From contig WIXG01000040.1 in NCBI GenBank assembly GCA_009869945.1, positions 1 to 64,000 of the forward strand: a stretch of 64,000 bases of DNA. Reading direction: 5' to 3'. Every line of letters starts with the position of its first letter. Within the stretch, counting starts at the first letter, position 1. Both the position numbers and the translations under genes were made by a program. This document shows positions 61,001 to 64,000 of the stretch, piece by piece. This DNA comes from Mesaphorura yosii. Taxonomy: Eukaryota; Arthropoda; Collembola; Poduromorpha; Tullbergiidae. A model generated the notes under the pieces. The model saw only the letters and a program-made list of their open reading frames with translations, ran no database searches and had not been told where the DNA came from.

Positions 61001-64000
61001 CTCATGTCATACATTTTGAGGGTTGTTGCTATCTCGTTTTTAAGCTCTAGTTCTTTCTCATTATTTTGACGAGTAGAGTACATTTCCAGAGCAGAGCACA
61101 GATTCACAGACCATGCCCTCTTTATCTTCATCCCTTCATTTTGCTGGTTCCATTAGCTACTTCTTGTGGGCACGACACTGCACTCAAAAGTTGTTTACGT
61201 GGGGTTGTATTTTTGCAATTTGCAACGACCAACTGGTTTTATGTGTACTTTAGCTTTAATGCTCTTGTTCTTTGTTTTATTTCTCACCAAAAATGATAAA
61301 AGTTAACCCTAACCCTGACTACTGGTTATAGTCGTCGGACACTGGACTGGACTAGCTACTATTTGACAATAAACATGAAAAGTACAAACGAAACGAGAGG
61401 GTTGAAGCGAAGACCGAGTGAAGCTTGAGCGCGAATGCATTAAATTGTACTCTAACTTCATATGTGGATGGTCTATTGCGAAGTTACTGGGCTCAGGAGT
61501 CACCCTGTATGAGCCTGGTCTGGTCCGTCTATTAAGCTTTAGATCATACGTGAAAGGGGTTGAATTGATAGGTAATGTGATGGCCGGAAGTACGGCTGGT
61601 GCTCCCGTATAACATATCGAAGATCTCTTTTATTATCATTATTACCCTGTAACACAAAATTTCTCTACTGTACTACAGCAGTAACAACAAGAGAAGAGAC
61701 ACAGCACAGTCACAGTCAAGCTCATTATTGTTCTGAGCACGGATCACTTCTGTTCTGGACTGCGACTGGCAGATTGTTGAATGTAGATGCTCGAATAAGA
61801 TACAACAATAAACTACTGCAGATATTTTCCCATACATCCAAATTCACGTCCACGCATTCCCCGTCCACTTGTTGCTCCCATTGTTATTGTTGCTCTTGCA
61901 ATAATGCTGTGCTGCTTTCATTGAAAGGCCGTCCAAGCCAAAGCTAAGGAATGGACTCAAAATAAAAAGCACAGCCAAAATTTTTGGATATTAATTAACC
62001 ACCCTTCAGAGCAGAATGACAACCTGCTGTTACTCTTTCCCAGTCATCCAAAACCATTCCATTTTTTCCTTCTCTATTTCAAAATGGATTGTTACATTTT
62101 TTATTTTCATTGTTGCGCGATGCGATAGTAAAATATTATGCGTGCACTCTCATTGCCATTGTGCTGCGTTATCATCATTAAGAATCGTTTTTCTCTCCGT
62201 CCTAATCATACTCATCCAAGTGAGTCCAAGCGAGTTTCGAGTTTCTGGCTGCCATTAACGTAGCAGCATTAGCATAGTGATATTGAATCCACATTTTGGG
62301 TCCATCGGTCCATGTAATGCAGCAGCCAATTTTGCTTGCGTTGCCGGAAAACCTCGAGCACTTTGTTTCGACTTTCGAGTTGCAAAAGTTCCATCCATTA
62401 CGGTCTTGATGATTATAATGTTGGTAATTAGCTTCAGATTTTCGTTCTCAAAGCATGATTTTACACTGAAAATTTAAAAAAGCAAATGGAGCTAGTTCGC
62501 ATCGCTTTACGTTTTGTGTAGTGAGTTCAATGAATGATTTTAATGTCGTATTGTTAACGCGGACGTGGTATTGACCTTTCACGCAAATTATGATGACTGG
62601 TGACTAATATTTAGCCGAGTAAATAAATCTTGTTCAGGAAATCAAGATGGAGAACGAGAATCTGAAACATTTCAATTTAGAAAAGTCACTGCATTGCGTA
62701 TGAAGAGGGTTTAGGCGCAACAATAGCTATTAGTCTTTGTTACTTTGAGGCAAATGATGGCACATGCCACAAGAACTTAAGAACCAACATTACAACCCAC
62801 ACAGAACGTCGTTTCTGGTTTCTTTCTTTCTCTCTCAAGTGCATAATTTTCTGAAAGAAACTCAAAAGTAGGTAAATCATTCATGAGCACAAGCACAATT
62901 GAGTTCACGCATGGGGTTACTCATTTTGCACGCTCCTTTCTTTTCTTTGTGCTGATGCCTCAAGCTTCAAGAAGGTAAAGTAAACTGAACCAATGAGGGC
63001 ACGGCAAGATTGTGTTATTAGGATTGTTATTATGCTCTTCCTTCCGGTGACAACTGAACCAAGAAATTGTTACTCATTCCCGATGCCAGCCGTACATGCA
63101 ACTGTGGGCATGCATGCAGTTGGAAGGGCATCTAAACGTGAATGTGTGCCCTGTGAGACACCAAATGAATGAAAATAGCAAATGGAGAGCCACCGTAAGG
63201 GTACTAGTGATTAAATAATCATTCATTATAATGGCAGACTGTATAGGACGTTTTTTGAGTAAATGAATACGAGCACGAGCTGGCGTTGTTGCTTAGACTA
63301 AAATTCTTGAGCTTGGCACACAAGACACCAGAATACCTGTTCTGTCCTGAGCTGAGCCCTGGTTCTTTTTCAGAAAACGGATGTCGAAGGGTGGGGTTAA
63401 CAGTTAAATAATAAATGAACAAGTTTACTTGCAGCGTAGCAGTACAACAGGTGGTTTATTTTTATAATGTGTGTATTACGGTTTCATACTCAACAGAAAC
63501 AAGAATGAAAGGAGCACTCTACCTGCATGTCATTACATTACATGACCGGGAAGATTAACATTCTGCTCGTAAATTAATTTTCCTTATATTTCATTTTGCT
63601 TTGCCCCGGTGCGGTGGTTTGTGTTTTGCATGGATGGTGTATTTTTTACGGTCTTGCATAATTAAGATTGATTATATGCAAAATAGAGCAATTCAATGAA
63701 GAAGGGTAAGGTTCCTGCGAATGATGAACGCGTTATGGTGAGATTTTTTAGCCCGGCTTGGCCACAGCTCTTTATTGTATTGCCAAGCACTTGTTGCATT
63801 GTTAATGCGAGGGTGGGTGATTCTGTGACTAGTTGACCCTGAACCTACATTTTGGCATGGCAGGTGCCAGCTGCGGGTGCGATGTTCATGAGAAGGGTTA
63901 CGACTTTTGTTCTGTATCTAATTTATTCATTGTGCTCGGCATTCACAGGAGCTTTGATTAATTTTTCCGCAGCCGCAGAGGTAGCGGTAGTGGGTGAAAG
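55068..64000 (+). other. Presumed second intron of the Pointed-like gene, open at the window end
   Basis: After the phase-1 donor at 55068 I found no exon able to continue the protein, such as one encoding PPLTP or a SAM domain. Open frames up to 118 codons (58832-58476, minus) lack ATG starts or domain features. The stretch therefore most likely runs on as intron beyond the window. Confidence 0.5.

Noticed and set aside
61303-61318. Telomere-like TTAACCCTAACCCT
   Set aside because: Only two units and of the TTAGGG type, whereas arthropods mostly use TTAGG. Too short to mean an interstitial telomere.

Overview
The window is eukaryotic nuclear DNA. Genes are split by GT-AG introns on both strands, and the proteins read like arthropod proteins. 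The ATP synthase coupling factor 6 here shares the 'RRNFGI' leader/mature junction I know from Drosophila. The combination of very short introns (56-103 nt in the replication gene), wide AT-rich spacers and many short (ATTC)n, (TGCC)n and (GTCA)n runs suggests a branchiopod crustacean such as a Daphnia-like water flea. The species call is inference; arthropod is the safer statement. I see no prokaryotic, viral or transposase genes.

Four genes can be supported. (1) 1849-5653, minus: HBP1, a transcription factor with an AXH domain and an HMG box, rebuilt from six coding exons whose phases all agree. (2) 26401-35658, plus: POLE, the catalytic subunit of DNA polymerase epsilon, complete in 32 exons, with exonuclease, polymerase, Fe-S and C-terminal zinc motifs intact. 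(3) 35970-36556, minus: ATP synthase coupling factor 6 (mitochondrial), three exons, tail to tail with POLE and only 311 bp from its stop. (4) 49395-55067, plus: the 5' part of a gene that leaves the window, probably the Ets factor Pointed/ETS1. It has two phase-matched coding exons and a likely 5' untranslated exon.

The rest is about 20 kb between HBP1 and POLE, about 12 kb upstream of the Pointed-like gene, a 5-kb intron, and about 9 kb that is probably the next intron. These hold many short reading frames with no convincing protein. They also hold microsatellites, a nearly perfect 60-bp inverted repeat, several hairpins and three weak candidate exons or small genes. Long regulatory flanks around the two transcription factors contrast with the compact housekeeping pair POLE/CF6.

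Functionally, POLE copies leading-strand DNA and HBP1 in other animals restrains the G1/S transition, so both touch the cell cycle. CF6 belongs to mitochondrial ATP synthesis and the Pointed-like gene to receptor tyrosine kinase signalling. Nothing in the sequence shows co-regulation. I found no previously undescribed multi-gene system. The items worth a second look are listed as findings with modest scores.
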